A stretch of 64,000 nucleotides of DNA from NCBI GenBank assembly GCA_002478565.1, contig DLPC01000006.1, positions 30,766 to 94,765 on the forward strand. Direction: 5' to 3'. A program made the translations under genes and the position numbers. Origin of the DNA: Flavobacteriales bacterium UBA7468. GTDB lineage: Bacteria > Bacteroidota > Bacteroidia > Flavobacteriales_D > Crocinitomicaceae. Under the pieces are notes generated by a model. The model saw only the letters and a list, made by a program, of their open reading frames with translations. It did not search any database and was not told the origin of the DNA. Positions 34,311-42,984 of the stretch are shown in pieces; position 1 is the stretch's first letter, and the number at the start of each line of letters is the position of its first letter.

Positions 34311-37300
34311 TTATAATTGAAGATATTGATCAGCACGTTGTTTATAATAGGGTTGTAGTGCAGGGTCGAAACCTCTCAATAATTCAAGATCATTCCATTT
34401 TGACCTTTTATACTCTTCAAATCTAATTTGGTTACCTTTTTGTGAATCTTTTCCGCTCTGCGATTCTCTTTTTTCTTCAAAACCTCTTTGCATCATTGCT
34501 TTTTCACTTTCCAGTAAACGTGTCATGATTTCTTTCTGCCTTTGAATCGTCTGTTGATCCACTCTCTTCATGAGTAAGTTTTTCTCTTGCTCTTCTAATT
34601 CCTTAATAAGTGGGTTGAGCTGATTACCTAATCCTTTACCCTCTTTATTTAATTCTTGGCGCAACTGTTCGAGACGCTGCCTTATAGCGGTTTGTTCTGC
34701 CGCCATTTTAGCTAATTCTTTACTACCCAGCCCCATCATTCCTTGACCTGGTTTACCATCTTGACCTGGCATTGATCCTGGTTGTTGTCCCGGTTGTTTA
34801 CCACCCGGTTGCGCCCCTTTTTGCATTTGCTCAAGTTGTTTTTTAAGCATTTCTTTCATGTCACCAGGGTTCATGGATTGCCCAGATTTTGGCCTACCCT
34901 TGCCGGGATTATCACAACTACCACTACCATCCATTTCACCACTCATTTCTTGCTGCATACTTTGCAAGGCTTCATTTAGTAACAAAGCAAGATTATTATA
35001 AGAGGTCATTGCTAATTGTTGATGCTTTTCTATTTCTTTCTTCTGATGATCATCTATGGCCTCAATCGTTAAACTTTGATGTTTGGCAATTGCATTGAGC
35101 TCTGCATCAATAAAAGTGGCAATCTTAGGTTGTCTTTTTGCCAACGCCAATAAGCTGTCTTTTATAATTTTTGTATCATCTATGATGCGTTGTTGTCTTC
35201 TTCCTAATTTTCTGTAAATAGGATCTTTTGTACTGACTTTAGTAAATCTCTGTTGAACATACTCTTGGTCAAAACTCAATGTTAATAAACCCTCTAAAAT
35301 TGCTCTTAAAGAATCCATATCCTCTTCTTGCTGCTTTTTATTCGCTTGTTGTTGCTTGGCATTCAGTTGAGCAGCCATTGACTGCATACCAGCTGCTGCC
35401 TGTTTTTGATTTTCACTTGCTTTTTTATTTTTTCCTTCGGAAATTTCCTGAGTTGCTTCCTTTAAATCTTGTTCAACTTGCTGTTGAAGTTCATCCATGA
35501 TATCAAGATCAAGAGGCCTTTCCAATTGTTTGTTGAGATCATTAAGTTCTTTCAAATCCTGTTTTACTCCTTCAAATTTATCATTGAGTTCCTTTTGTTT
35601 TTGCAGCAACTCCTCTTTGTTTAGGTCCTCTTTATTTTGTTCGAGTTCATTTTGTTCTTTGGCCAGCGATTCAAGTTGTTTTTCTAGATCATCAATGCGC
35701 TCGTTGACCTGCATTTTCTTGAGCATTTCTAAACTTCGATCGAGTTGTTTTTTCATGTCTTCACTGGACTGATTCAACTCTTCTAATTTTTCTCTTGTTT
35801 CTTCCTTATTCTGTTCTTGAAGAAGTTTCTCTAATTCATCTAAGAGTTTCTTTAATTCATCATCCATTACTTCTTGAAGTAACTGCTCAAGAAAATCTTG
35901 CTTTTCGAGTAACTCTAAATCAAGAGGTGATAATTGATTTTTCTGCTCGGTACTTTGCTCCATCTGTTGCAAAGTTTCATTTAATTGTTGCTGTAATTGT
36001 TCTTGTTGTTGTTTTAACTCTTGAACCTTGTTGAGTTTATTCCAGTTGGTATTTTTGTTTTGCAGCGCTTCCTTTTTAAGTTGTTGAACATCTTTTTGAA
36101 ATGCTTGACTTTTTTTAAGAATATCTTGTAAATCATCAATCTGTTTTGCTTGTTCTTCTTGACGTTGTTCGTTCAATTCTTCTAGATTAGGCAATTCATA
36201 AGTACCAAGTTGGCTACGCGTAGATTTACTTCCGTTTACGCCATCGTTATCGCTAACTACAAAGTAGTATTTAATTACATCTTCAAGTTGTATTTTTTCT
36301 CTTTTAAAATCTACAGCAAATTGAAAGTTTTGAGCTGTTCCTTTCACTGGACTTACAGCCATTTTTTCAGTCCTTTTTTGACCATTTGCACTTTCTATCG
36401 TGTACACAAAAAGTAAATTATTTAAACCATAGTCATCTCTAACAGATCCATTAAAATACTTTCGCCCATCGTAGATGGAGTCTTGTTGTTCTGAAACTTC
36501 GATTATTGGATAAGCATCCTTAATAACCGTTATTCTAGATAGCGTAGTATCCCTGCGAAAAGTTTGTCGGTTTGTTAAAATAAAAGAGACCTTAACATCA
36601 GTACTGAGTTTCTTCTGAAACGAACAAACCTCACTATTAAACCTTTGAAGCTGCCCATTCCATGAAACTAAGACTGATTTTGTATTCTTAGCTCTTAATT
36701 GCCATTGTATCTGTGTACCTTCTGGTAAATTTAAATCACCTACATTTTGGATTGTTTGAGGTGCTTTATTTAAATATTTCGGAAAAGTACATACAGCATT
36801 CAGTAAACCTATTACAGATTTTTTTGTGACACGAATAATTTGTTCTTGGCTATCAAATTCATTGGTACTTACGTGATAAGTTATCGTTTCTTGAAGTTTC
36901 TGTAGTCGAGCTGTAAATTTATTCCTTTGAACTTTTTTCATTAGAAATTTTCCCTGGTCAGAAACTAAATACAGTTGATTCGGTATTTCATTAAAACCAG
37001 AATTAGGCTTGACTCTAACTTCTACTATGTAATCCTGTCCTTCTTCTATTGATTTTTTGACATTCAGAAAGTCAAATACATAGGGATTAGGTTGCGCAAA
37101 AACTTGGTTGTAAAAGACAACACGTTTGCTTCCTTGTACAATTAATTGAGGTAAAAAAAGACCAACAGAAACAAAAACTCCTAAAACAGGGAGTAGGTAC
37201 TTTAAGTATTTTCTATGATCTTGATAACGTAAAGCAGATTGAAAGGAAATGAGACTTAATTTTTCGGAACGTTGTTGAATACTGGCTTGAAGCAATTCAA

Positions 37301-37676
37301 TATTCCCTATCTGATCGGCTAAATTTTGATGTAATTGTAAGGTGTTTTTAAGTTTATCAGCAACGTCTGGAAAAAACTGCCCAATGATTTCTGCTGCTTG
37401 TAAATGATTGATTTTTTTTCCAAGAGAAAGCAACTTACTCAGTGGTTTAAAAATTTGGTCAAAGAATAAGTAGACATGAAATAAAATAAATCCAAAAAAT
37501 AAAATTCCTCTAACTAGTGTTGAGAATCTTCCAAAAAACTCTAGGGAAGAAGTGAGTAGAAAAACGCTGAAAAAAAATGAACTAAACACTAAAATACCTC
37601 TGAGCAATTGATACCTGTAGTACTTTCGTACAAAAGAATCGATTTGTTCAAGGAGAGATTGATAGTTTGAATTCAT
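34311..37676 (-). CDS. Large Gln/Glu-rich coiled-coil membrane protein (DUF4175-like)
   Basis: 1121 residues. Three membrane segments lie near the N terminus (about 23-42, 50-70, 155-175), followed by an extracytoplasmic region with beta-sandwich features (about 180-495), then a long coiled coil (about 500-780) of Glu/Gln/Lys/Leu heptads, and a Gly/Pro/Gln-rich linker (QPGGKQPGQQPGS, about 950-985). The pattern matches the DUF4175-type proteins of Bacteroidota, whose function is not known. It leads the ATPase, ybeY and mnmG genes in order. A promoter with TTG-N19-TAGCTTTA sits directly upstream. Confidence 0.8.
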   Translation of the reverse strand: MNSNYQSLLEQIDSFVRKYYRYQLLRGILVFSSFFFSVFLLTSSLEFFGRFSTLVRGILFFGFILFHVYLFFDQIFKPLSKLLSLGKKINHLQAAEIIGQFFPDVADKLKNTLQLHQNLADQIGNIELLQASIQQRSEKLSLISFQSALRYQDHRKYLKYLLPVLGVFVSVGLFLPQLIVQGSKRVVFYNQVFAQPNPYVFDFLNVKKSIEEGQDYIVEVRVKPNSGFNEIPNQLYLVSDQGKFLMKKVQRNKFTARLQKLQETITYHVSTNEFDSQEQIIRVTKKSVIGLLNAVCTFPKYLNKAPQTIQNVGDLNLPEGTQIQWQLRAKNTKSVLVSWNGQLQRFNSEVCSFQKKLSTDVKVSFILTNRQTFRRDTTLSRITVIKDAYPIIEVSEQQDSIYDGRKYFNGSVRDDYGLNNLLFVYTIESANGQKRTEKMAVSPVKGTAQNFQFAVDFKREKIQLEDVIKYYFVVSDNDGVNGSKSTRSQLGTYELPNLEELNEQRQEEQAKQIDDLQDILKKSQAFQKDVQQLKKEALQNKNTNWNKLNKVQELKQQQEQLQQQLNETLQQMEQSTEQKNQLSPLDLELLEKQDFLEQLLQEVMDDELKKLLDELEKLLQEQNKEETREKLEELNQSSEDMKKQLDRSLEMLKKMQVNERIDDLEKQLESLAKEQNELEQNKEDLNKEELLQKQKELNDKFEGVKQDLKELNDLNKQLERPLDLDIMDELQQQVEQDLKEATQEISEGKNKKASENQKQAAAGMQSMAAQLNAKQQQANKKQQEEDMDSLRAILEGLLTLSFDQEYVQQRFTKVSTKDPIYRKLGRRQQRIIDDTKIIKDSLLALAKRQPKIATFIDAELNAIAKHQSLTIEAIDDHQKKEIEKHQQLAMTSYNNLALLLNEALQSMQQEMSGEMDGSGSCDNPGKGRPKSGQSMNPGDMKEMLKKQLEQMQKGAQPGGKQPGQQPGSMPGQDGKPGQGMMGLGSKELAKMAAEQTAIRQRLEQLRQELNKEGKGLGNQLNPLIKELEEQEKNLLMKRVDQQTIQRQKEIMTRLLESEKAMMQRGFEEKRESQSGKDSQKGNQIRFEEYKRSKWNDLELLRGFDPALQPYYKQRADQYLQL

Positions 37677-37680
37677 AGTA

Positions 37681-37710
37681 TAAAGCTAATGTTTCAATTA
37701 CGTTCAGCAA
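37681..37710 (-). promoter_or_regulatory. Promoter of the DUF4175-like gene (TTG-N19-TAGCTTTA)
   Basis: On the minus strand TTG (37710-37708) and TAGCTTTA (37688-37681) are exactly 19 nt apart; one base differs from TAnnTTTG. The -7 box ends 4 nt before the ATG at 37676, so the mRNA should be close to leaderless. Confidence 0.5.
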
Positions 37711-37800
37711 AATTAGCAGCTTAAGCAAGCACTAATTATATATTATATTTTTTATATAAATTTTTGAAAAGATTTACTATGGTTATTAAGGTTGTTCATT

Positions 37801-37809
37801 TGTGTATAA
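37801..37809. other. DnaA-box-like 9-mer
   Basis: TGTGTATAA reads TTATACACA on the other strand, which fits the TTWTNCACA DnaA consensus. It is alone; no second box within the AT-rich region was found by eye. Confidence 0.35.
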
Positions 37810-38097
37810 AATTGAACTGAAATATTAGTTTAATAGTTTATGACCGATTTACAAACATTATACCAACATAATTAAATATATAATAAATTGTAATACAGAT
37901 GCTTAGGTGTTTAATTAACATTTAATATAAATGAAGTTTTGTTAAAAAATTAACAGCTTGTTTACCAACAATTAACCCTATTTTAAGTGCATAAACAAAG
38001 TAAAAGATTTGCTTAAAAACAGGGATAAATTCATTTGTAATTTGCTTTCGAAAAATAGCTTCAAAAAACAAATAAGGTTTTCATTCTTTATAAACAT

Positions 38098-38133
38098 CTT
38101 GTAAACCAAATTATTTCCCTGACAGTTTACAAG
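38098..38133. repeat. Perfect 9-bp inverted repeat, possible operator
   Basis: CTTGTAAAC (38098-38106) and GTTTACAAG (38125-38133) face each other across 18 nt, so their centres are 27 bp apart. They lie about 90 bp upstream of the rpiB start. This spacing fits a dimeric regulator binding on one face of the helix. No T-tract follows, so it is not a terminator. Confidence 0.45.
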
Positions 38134-38221
38134 TAGAATGGTTTTATTGAGCTGCAGACTGAAGAAAATCACATTTGTTGACAACTTTTGGCTTATTCTA
38201 GCTAATTTTATCAAAAAAACG

Positions 38222-38647
38222 ATGATTCCTATAGGCTGTGACCACGCAGGTTTTCAAACCAAGCAAGCAATAATTCAACACTTAACTTCTAAAGGATACG
38301 AAGTTAAAGATTATGGTTGTTTTTCAGAAGAAAGTATTGATTATCCAGATTACGCACATCCTGTAGCGGAACACATTGAAAAAAACCCAGGTACTTTAGG
38401 AATTTTATTATGTGGATCTGGAAATGGCATTAGCATGACCGCTAACAAACACCAAGAAATTCGCAGTGCCTTGTGCTGGAAAAAAGAAATTACGGAATTA
38501 GCCAGACAGCACAACGATGCAAATATTATTACGCTACCCGCACGTTTTATTTCTATAGAAGAAGCTATCGAAATGGTTGACACCTTTTTAAATACTCCTT
38601 TTGAAGGTGGTCGACACGCGAAACGAGTTAGTAAAATACCTTGCTAA
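38222..38647 (+). CDS. rpiB: Ribose-5-phosphate isomerase B
   Basis: 141 residues. It interconverts ribose 5-phosphate and ribulose 5-phosphate in the pentose phosphate pathway. The RpiB motifs IGCDHAGFQTKQAII, SIDYPDYAHPVAE, LCGSGNGISMTANK (glycine-rich phosphate loop; a Ser in place of the more usual catalytic Cys in CGTG-like motifs) and HNDANIITLPARF are clear. The ATG at 38222 starts the conserved domain; 28 upstream in-frame codons from 38138 look non-coding. TTG-N22-TAATTTTA lies just before it. Its end overlaps the convergent OmpA-like gene by 4 nt. Confidence 0.93.
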   Translation: MIPIGCDHAGFQTKQAIIQHLTSKGYEVKDYGCFSEESIDYPDYAHPVAEHIEKNPGTLGILLCGSGNGISMTANKHQEIRSALCWKKEITELARQHNDANIITLPARFISIEEAIEMVDTFLNTPFEGGRHAKRVSKIPC

Positions 38648-39723
38648 TTTGATTTAATCAGAATTTCAACACGTCTGTTGGCCTCTTTTTGTTCTTCATT
38701 CTGTGGATTGGCATAAACCGGCTTACTGTCTCCAAACCCAATAGGAAAGAGCCTGTTAGCGGCTATACCGTTCTCGACTAAATATTTCTCAACCATCATC
38801 GCGCGTTGTTTTGATAATTTTTTAGCCTCACCCTCACCTTCTTCTCTAATATTGACATGACCATGTATTTCAATCGAAACACTTGGATTTAATAAAAGAA
38901 AGTCTCGAAGTCGGTTTAATTGGGGGTAGGACTCTTCTAGTATTTCTGGAACACCCGCGCCGAAATAGACTTGTTCCAATTTAGTGAGTTCTCCTTTTTC
39001 AAATGCATGCAATTGAATCGTATCCGAGTTGGCTTCGCCCATCGGTAAGTTTTGTTCTTTAAACTCCATCGGAAAATAACCAGGAGCATCAATTTTTATA
39101 GAAGCTTTTCTTACTTTTTGTGGAAGATTCAAAAGCAAGTCTGAAGCAAAATAAGTGCCGTTGAGATTGGCGTTTCCCTGAATAATGATTCTACTTGAAA
39201 TGGGTTTTGAACTTTTGTCATCTCGTATGATCAAACTATAAGTCGGAAGGGCGTTATCATAAATTAAGTTCAACTGATGTCGTAAATCAATCTGATCATT
39301 GATGATAAAAGACGTGGTTATATCTAAGCTGGCAATTGATTTAGGCTTGTTTTCTAGCACCAGAGTAAGGAGCTGATTTTTTTCTACCTTTTTTTTGATA
39401 TTTTGGTAATTCCCGCTTGGGATGGTTTCAAAGTTCAAAGTATTAGAGCCGTCTTTGTTTTGATCGCAAATGGACTCGTTACTCAGGAAAATTTTTCCTG
39501 AGAAATATTCTGCACACCTCAAATTAATGAGCACCTCTCCGTCGTTTGGGGCAATAAAAACCAACCAAATTTGGTTACTCTTAGCCTTGCCTAGAAACTT
39601 GATTTGAAACGTACCGTCCAAAGGGGCAAAAACAGCACCTTTACATTGATTATAGGATTGTTCTTGAGCCAAAATGCTTTGGTTCATTAAGAAGGCGAAA
39701 AAAATACCTAGAAGAATTTTCAC
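38644..39723 (-). CDS. OmpA family protein with C-terminal peptidoglycan-binding domain
   Basis: 359 residues. Signal peptide (about 1-19), a middle region with beta-sandwich character (about 30-240), and an OmpA/MotB-type C-terminal domain (about 260-355): IEIHGHVNIREEGEGEAKKL, SKQRAMMVEKYLVENGI and LFPIGFGDSKP. That domain usually binds diaminopimelate in peptidoglycan. It is predicted to be periplasmic or outer-membrane attached. It lies 15 nt after the DUF4403 gene in a three-gene leftward set with 41133-41648. Confidence 0.88.
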   Translation of the reverse strand: MKILLGIFFAFLMNQSILAQEQSYNQCKGAVFAPLDGTFQIKFLGKAKSNQIWLVFIAPNDGEVLINLRCAEYFSGKIFLSNESICDQNKDGSNTLNFETIPSGNYQNIKKKVEKNQLLTLVLENKPKSIASLDITTSFIINDQIDLRHQLNLIYDNALPTYSLIIRDDKSSKPISSRIIIQGNANLNGTYFASDLLLNLPQKVRKASIKIDAPGYFPMEFKEQNLPMGEANSDTIQLHAFEKGELTKLEQVYFGAGVPEILEESYPQLNRLRDFLLLNPSVSIEIHGHVNIREEGEGEAKKLSKQRAMMVEKYLVENGIAANRLFPIGFGDSKPVYANPQNEEQKEANRRVEILIKSN

Positions 39724-39738
39724 AGCGGTTTATACGCT

Positions 39739-41136
39739 TTATTTGATTTTAAGTTTCAATAAGCCCTCTAAGCGCACATCAATGATTAGATGCCCAGATG
39801 TTAAAAAGAGATCTTGAACCCGAAGACTTTCAATTTTACCATTTAACCAAACCCCAGGGCTAATTTCTCCGTTGATTTGTTGTTCGATAGCGGATCTTGT
39901 TTCTAATAGTAGCGCGCTTAAATCTACATCAACACTGCTTTCAATTTGTTCTTTGAGCTTTGAATTTAAAAGCCATTTGGCCGAATGTAACAGTACACTT
40001 TTCGTTTTTAATTCATAATCTACCTCGCGGATTCTAAAATGTTGTTGAACGTCAATATATGGTTTAACGACTAAATACAGCAGGCCATTTTTAGCACCCG
40101 AAAACACTACAGACAAGACCATACGTTCTCCTTGAGGGCCTAAAATTTTTACAGAATCAAGGCTTATTGACTTTTTGTCGTTGATTTGAATGAGTTGTTT
40201 TTCAAAGTCGCGGGCAAGGTATTGATTGATAGAATCAAAGGATGCGATGGTTCGCAAATTAAAAATACTTGTGTTGGGCGCATTGGGTAGAGGCGTGTTT
40301 TTTGGCAAGTTACTTACTTGTTGTTCCAACTCGTTGGTCGAAAAGACCGGTTGCGCAAGGAGTTGGGTAGTAAATAACGCTTTTTGCCCCTCATTTTTGA
40401 GTGAGAAATCTGCGATGCCAATGTGCGATGGCATCAAATAGAAGTAACCGTAAGGTGCAACTAAAATAGGATCTTGAAGTGCCTTCCAGACGTCTGTCAT
40501 GGTTTCTCGAACAGGTGCGAGCGCAAGTTGTTTGTCTATCTCTTTTTCGAGCGCAATTAGAGATTTACGCACTTCTTTTTCTATAGTAGGTGTAGCATCG
40601 TATTGAAAAACAGTGATTTTACAAGGATCAAGTAACTCAAAACCCTTTAACTTGGTTTGTGAGCGCAAGGTAAATTGTTCACTGATTATTATTTTGCTGA
40701 GGTAGCTAATTTGTACAGCTTTTTTAGGTTCTCCGACCCCACAAGAAGCATAAATTCTCGGCACCATGCAATTGGGCTCACCAAACAAATCGTGGCATCC
40801 AGGACAATAAGACAAGCTAAGGTCAAACTTTCCTCGGATATCACTGAGCACTTCGTTGTCCTTTAGGCTGAAAACCAGCGGGTCGCGGTAAAAATTATAT
40901 TTGTAACTGACTCCTTCGCATTGTTTGACTTCTCCACTGAATTTTTGTTCCAAAGCTTGATCCGCCTCGACTAAATAAGGCTTAAGAGAGAGCTCAGTTG
41001 CAATAGAAAGAAATGAAGGGTCGGCGGTGCTAATTTCTGTGATAAACTTAAATTCAGGTGCTGGGGGGTCAATTTTGATCGTTTTACACGAAAACAAAAC
41101 GAACAACGCTAAAAATAGAGTTGCCAAACGGATCAT
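39739..41136 (-). CDS. DUF4403 family lipoprotein
   Basis: 465 residues. The lipobox (LFVLFSC, Cys17) predicts a lipoprotein. The rest is a long beta-rich chain with several repeats of inhibitory-like TULIP character, as in DUF4403, a family found in Bacteroidota with no known role. A Cys-containing segment (SLSYCPGCHDLFGEPNC) near residue 115 stands out. It overlaps the upstream 41133-41648 gene by 4 nt and precedes the OmpA-like gene by 15 nt. Envelope function is likely. Confidence 0.75.
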   Translation of the reverse strand: MIRLATLFLALFVLFSCKTIKIDPPAPEFKFITEISTADPSFLSIATELSLKPYLVEADQALEQKFSGEVKQCEGVSYKYNFYRDPLVFSLKDNEVLSDIRGKFDLSLSYCPGCHDLFGEPNCMVPRIYASCGVGEPKKAVQISYLSKIIISEQFTLRSQTKLKGFELLDPCKITVFQYDATPTIEKEVRKSLIALEKEIDKQLALAPVRETMTDVWKALQDPILVAPYGYFYLMPSHIGIADFSLKNEGQKALFTTQLLAQPVFSTNELEQQVSNLPKNTPLPNAPNTSIFNLRTIASFDSINQYLARDFEKQLIQINDKKSISLDSVKILGPQGERMVLSVVFSGAKNGLLYLVVKPYIDVQQHFRIREVDYELKTKSVLLHSAKWLLNSKLKEQIESSVDVDLSALLLETRSAIEQQINGEISPGVWLNGKIESLRVQDLFLTSGHLIIDVRLEGLLKLKIK

Positions 41137-41648
41137 TGCTTAGGTTTTAGCAGTACGCGCTGTAAAAAATCAATGCGCATTGTTTGAACAGACCCTTCTG
41201 CTTCTTCTATGAACGGACTTTCATAACTAGGTGCGTTTTGGCCGCCTGTAATTTCGAACATTAGATTTTTTTCTTGTTGACAGAGCGATGAATTGAAAAA
41301 CATACCGCTCAATTCAAAGTGGTCATAAAAACAGTTGCCAAGAAAACTCATTTCAATGAGTAAGCTATCACCTTCGTCCATCCAAAATGTTTTACTGTCT
41401 TCCTTATACAAGATTTTGTAAGACTTTGTGCTAACGACATTATTGTTTTTAAGATCGATATATGACATGTTATAGGACCAATAATTTTCTTTTGACATTG
41501 CTTGCAAGTCAAACTCTACGCCTATGGTTTGTTGTAATCCTTTTTGATTATATATTTCCATGGTGCCTCGATAAGCGCCTAGCCAGTCGTTTGGAATTCC
41601 TTGACCAAAGGCCAAAGAATTTAGAAAGAGTATGAAAAGTATGCGCAT
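41133..41648 (-). CDS. Secreted hypothetical protein, 171 aa
   Basis: 171 residues with a signal peptide (MRILFILFLNSLAFGQ). The mature part is beta-rich, with WLGAYRGTMEIYNQKG and a conserved-looking YWSYNMSYIDLKNN. The chain has two well-spaced Cys (about residues 106 and 122). I do not recognise a family; it looks like a lipocalin-type or Cys-bridged envelope protein. It overlaps the DUF4403 gene by 4 nt and begins directly after the icd terminator, whose U-tract touches its ATG. Confidence 0.7.
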   Translation of the reverse strand: MRILFILFLNSLAFGQGIPNDWLGAYRGTMEIYNQKGLQQTIGVEFDLQAMSKENYWSYNMSYIDLKNNNVVSTKSYKILYKEDSKTFWMDEGDSLLIEMSFLGNCFYDHFELSGMFFNSSLCQQEKNLMFEITGGQNAPSYESPFIEEAEGSVQTMRIDFLQRVLLKPKQ

Positions 41649-41673
41649 AAAAAAAGGGGCCGAAGCCCCTAAA
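41649..41673 (-). terminator. UUCG-loop terminator after icd, abutting the next start codon
   Basis: On the minus strand AGGGGC-TTCG-GCCCCT forms a 6-bp stem with a stable UUCG tetraloop (41655-41670), followed by seven T that run straight into the ATG of the 41133-41648 gene. There is no room for a promoter between them. Confidence 0.9.
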
Positions 41674-42903
41674 TTAATTCATTTTCGCTTTTAATCCTCG
41701 ATCGAGGGCGTCTAAAAATTCTTCGGTGTAAACAAAGTGTTCGCCATGGTTGACTTTATTTCCGTGTATACAAACCGCTAGGTCTTTGGTCATGATTCCG
41801 CTCTCAACAGTTTCAATGCAGACACGCTCGAGTTGCTCACAAAAATCAATAAGTGCTTGATTGTTGTCTAGTTTTCCTCGGAATGCCAAACCACGTGTCC
41901 AAGCAAAGATTGATGCAATAGGATTAGTAGATGTTTTTTTACCAGCTTGGTGGTCTCTGTAGTGGCGTGTTACTGTACCGTGTGCAGCTTCAGACTCCAT
42001 GATTTGCCCATCAGGAGTAATCAATACAGAGGTCATGAGCCCTAAAGAACCGAAGCCTTGGGCTACAGTATCTGACTGAACATCGCCATCATAGTTTTTA
42101 CAAGCCCAAACAAAGTTGCCATTCCATTTTAAAGCAGAGGCCACCATGTCGTCGATCAGGCGGTGCTCATATACAATACCAGCTGCTTCAAATTGTGCTT
42201 TGAATTCAGCTTGGTAAATTTCTTCAAAAATATCTTTGAAGCGACCGTCGTATTTTTTAAGGATGGTGTTTTTTGTAGATAGGTAAAGTGGCCATTTTTT
42301 AGTTAAAGCCATATTGAAGCAACTACGAGCAAAACCAGCAATGGATTCATCGGTGTTGTACATAGCCATTCCGACACCATCGCCTTTGAAATTGTATACT
42401 TCGAAAGTTTGAGTTTCACCACCGTCTTCTGGTGTAAAGGTCATGGTGAGTTTTCCTTTTCCTTTGAAAACGGCATCAGTAGCGCGATATTGGTCACCGA
42501 ATGCATGGCGCCCAACAATAATTGGGGCGGTCCAGTTGGTTACCAAACGCGGGACATTTTGCATAACGATTGGCTCACGGAAAACAGTACCATCTAAAAT
42601 ATTGCGGATAGTTCCGTTCGGAGACTTCCACATTGACTTTAGATTGAATTCTTTAACGCGTGCTTCATCTGGGGTAATGGTTGCGCATTTAATCCCTACC
42701 TTATATTGTTTAATTGCTTCAGCAGCATCAATAGTAATTTGATCGTTGGTTTCATCACGTTTTTCAATACCTAAATCATAGTACTTGATATCTAAATCAA
42801 GATAAGGTAAAATCAATTTGTCTTTGATGAATTTCCAAATGATGCGCGTCATTTCATCGCCATCGAGCTCTACTACTGGGTTCGCTACTTTAATTTTTGA
42901 CAT
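41674..42903 (-). CDS. icd: Isocitrate dehydrogenase (NADP+)
   Basis: 409 residues, the homodimeric type II (eukaryotic-like) form. It oxidises isocitrate to 2-oxoglutarate with NADP+ in the TCA cycle. [26 protein letters not shown], the metal/substrate [34 protein letters not shown] and SIFAWTRGL are diagnostic. Cytosolic. It has a -7 box TAATTTTG (42926-42933, 22 nt before ATG) and a strong terminator. fumC is the neighbouring TCA gene on the same strand. Confidence 0.96.
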   Translation of the reverse strand: MSKIKVANPVVELDGDEMTRIIWKFIKDKLILPYLDLDIKYYDLGIEKRDETNDQITIDAAEAIKQYKVGIKCATITPDEARVKEFNLKSMWKSPNGTIRNILDGTVFREPIVMQNVPRLVTNWTAPIIVGRHAFGDQYRATDAVFKGKGKLTMTFTPEDGGETQTFEVYNFKGDGVGMAMYNTDESIAGFARSCFNMALTKKWPLYLSTKNTILKKYDGRFKDIFEEIYQAEFKAQFEAAGIVYEHRLIDDMVASALKWNGNFVWACKNYDGDVQSDTVAQGFGSLGLMTSVLITPDGQIMESEAAHGTVTRHYRDHQAGKKTSTNPIASIFAWTRGLAFRGKLDNNQALIDFCEQLERVCIETVESGIMTKDLAVCIHGNKVNHGEHFVYTEEFLDALDRGLKAKMN

Positions 42904-42925
42904 TTATTAAATATTTTTTATAAAA

Positions 42926-42933
42926 CAAAATTA
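42926..42933 (-). promoter_or_regulatory. -7 element for icd (TAATTTTG)
   Basis: Exact TAnnTTTG on the minus strand, 22 nt before the icd ATG at 42903. The nearest suitable TTG is 24 nt upstream, slightly beyond the usual range. Confidence 0.5.
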
Positions 42934-42984
42934 CGCAATTAAATCTTAGATTTTGGACAAAATTTGCTGAGAAGGATACATGGA

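Larger units (their letters stand above)
37711..38221. other. AT-rich non-coding region; candidate origin or regulatory region
   Basis: No convincing gene lies in this stretch. A hand count of 37681-38160 gives 114 G+C in 480 bases (about 24%), well below the surrounding genes. One DnaA-box-like 9-mer TGTGTATAA (complement TTATACACA) lies at 37801-37809. Runs such as TATTATATTT and ATTAAATATATAATAA dominate. A 9-bp inverted repeat is near the right end. It could hold a replication origin, or simply long regulatory sequence for the two divergent genes. Only one box was found, so the origin call is weak. Confidence 0.4.

Noticed and set aside
37978..38214. A 78-residue minus-strand open frame in the AT-rich gap
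   Set aside because: Its composition follows the AT-rich DNA (Leu/Phe/Lys/Asn-rich), it has no domain, and no promoter box precedes it. It is likely a chance frame.
38138..38221. A longer rpiB start at 38138
   Set aside because: The 28 upstream codons encode a Leu/Lys-rich segment not found in RpiB, and the conserved protein starts at 38222.
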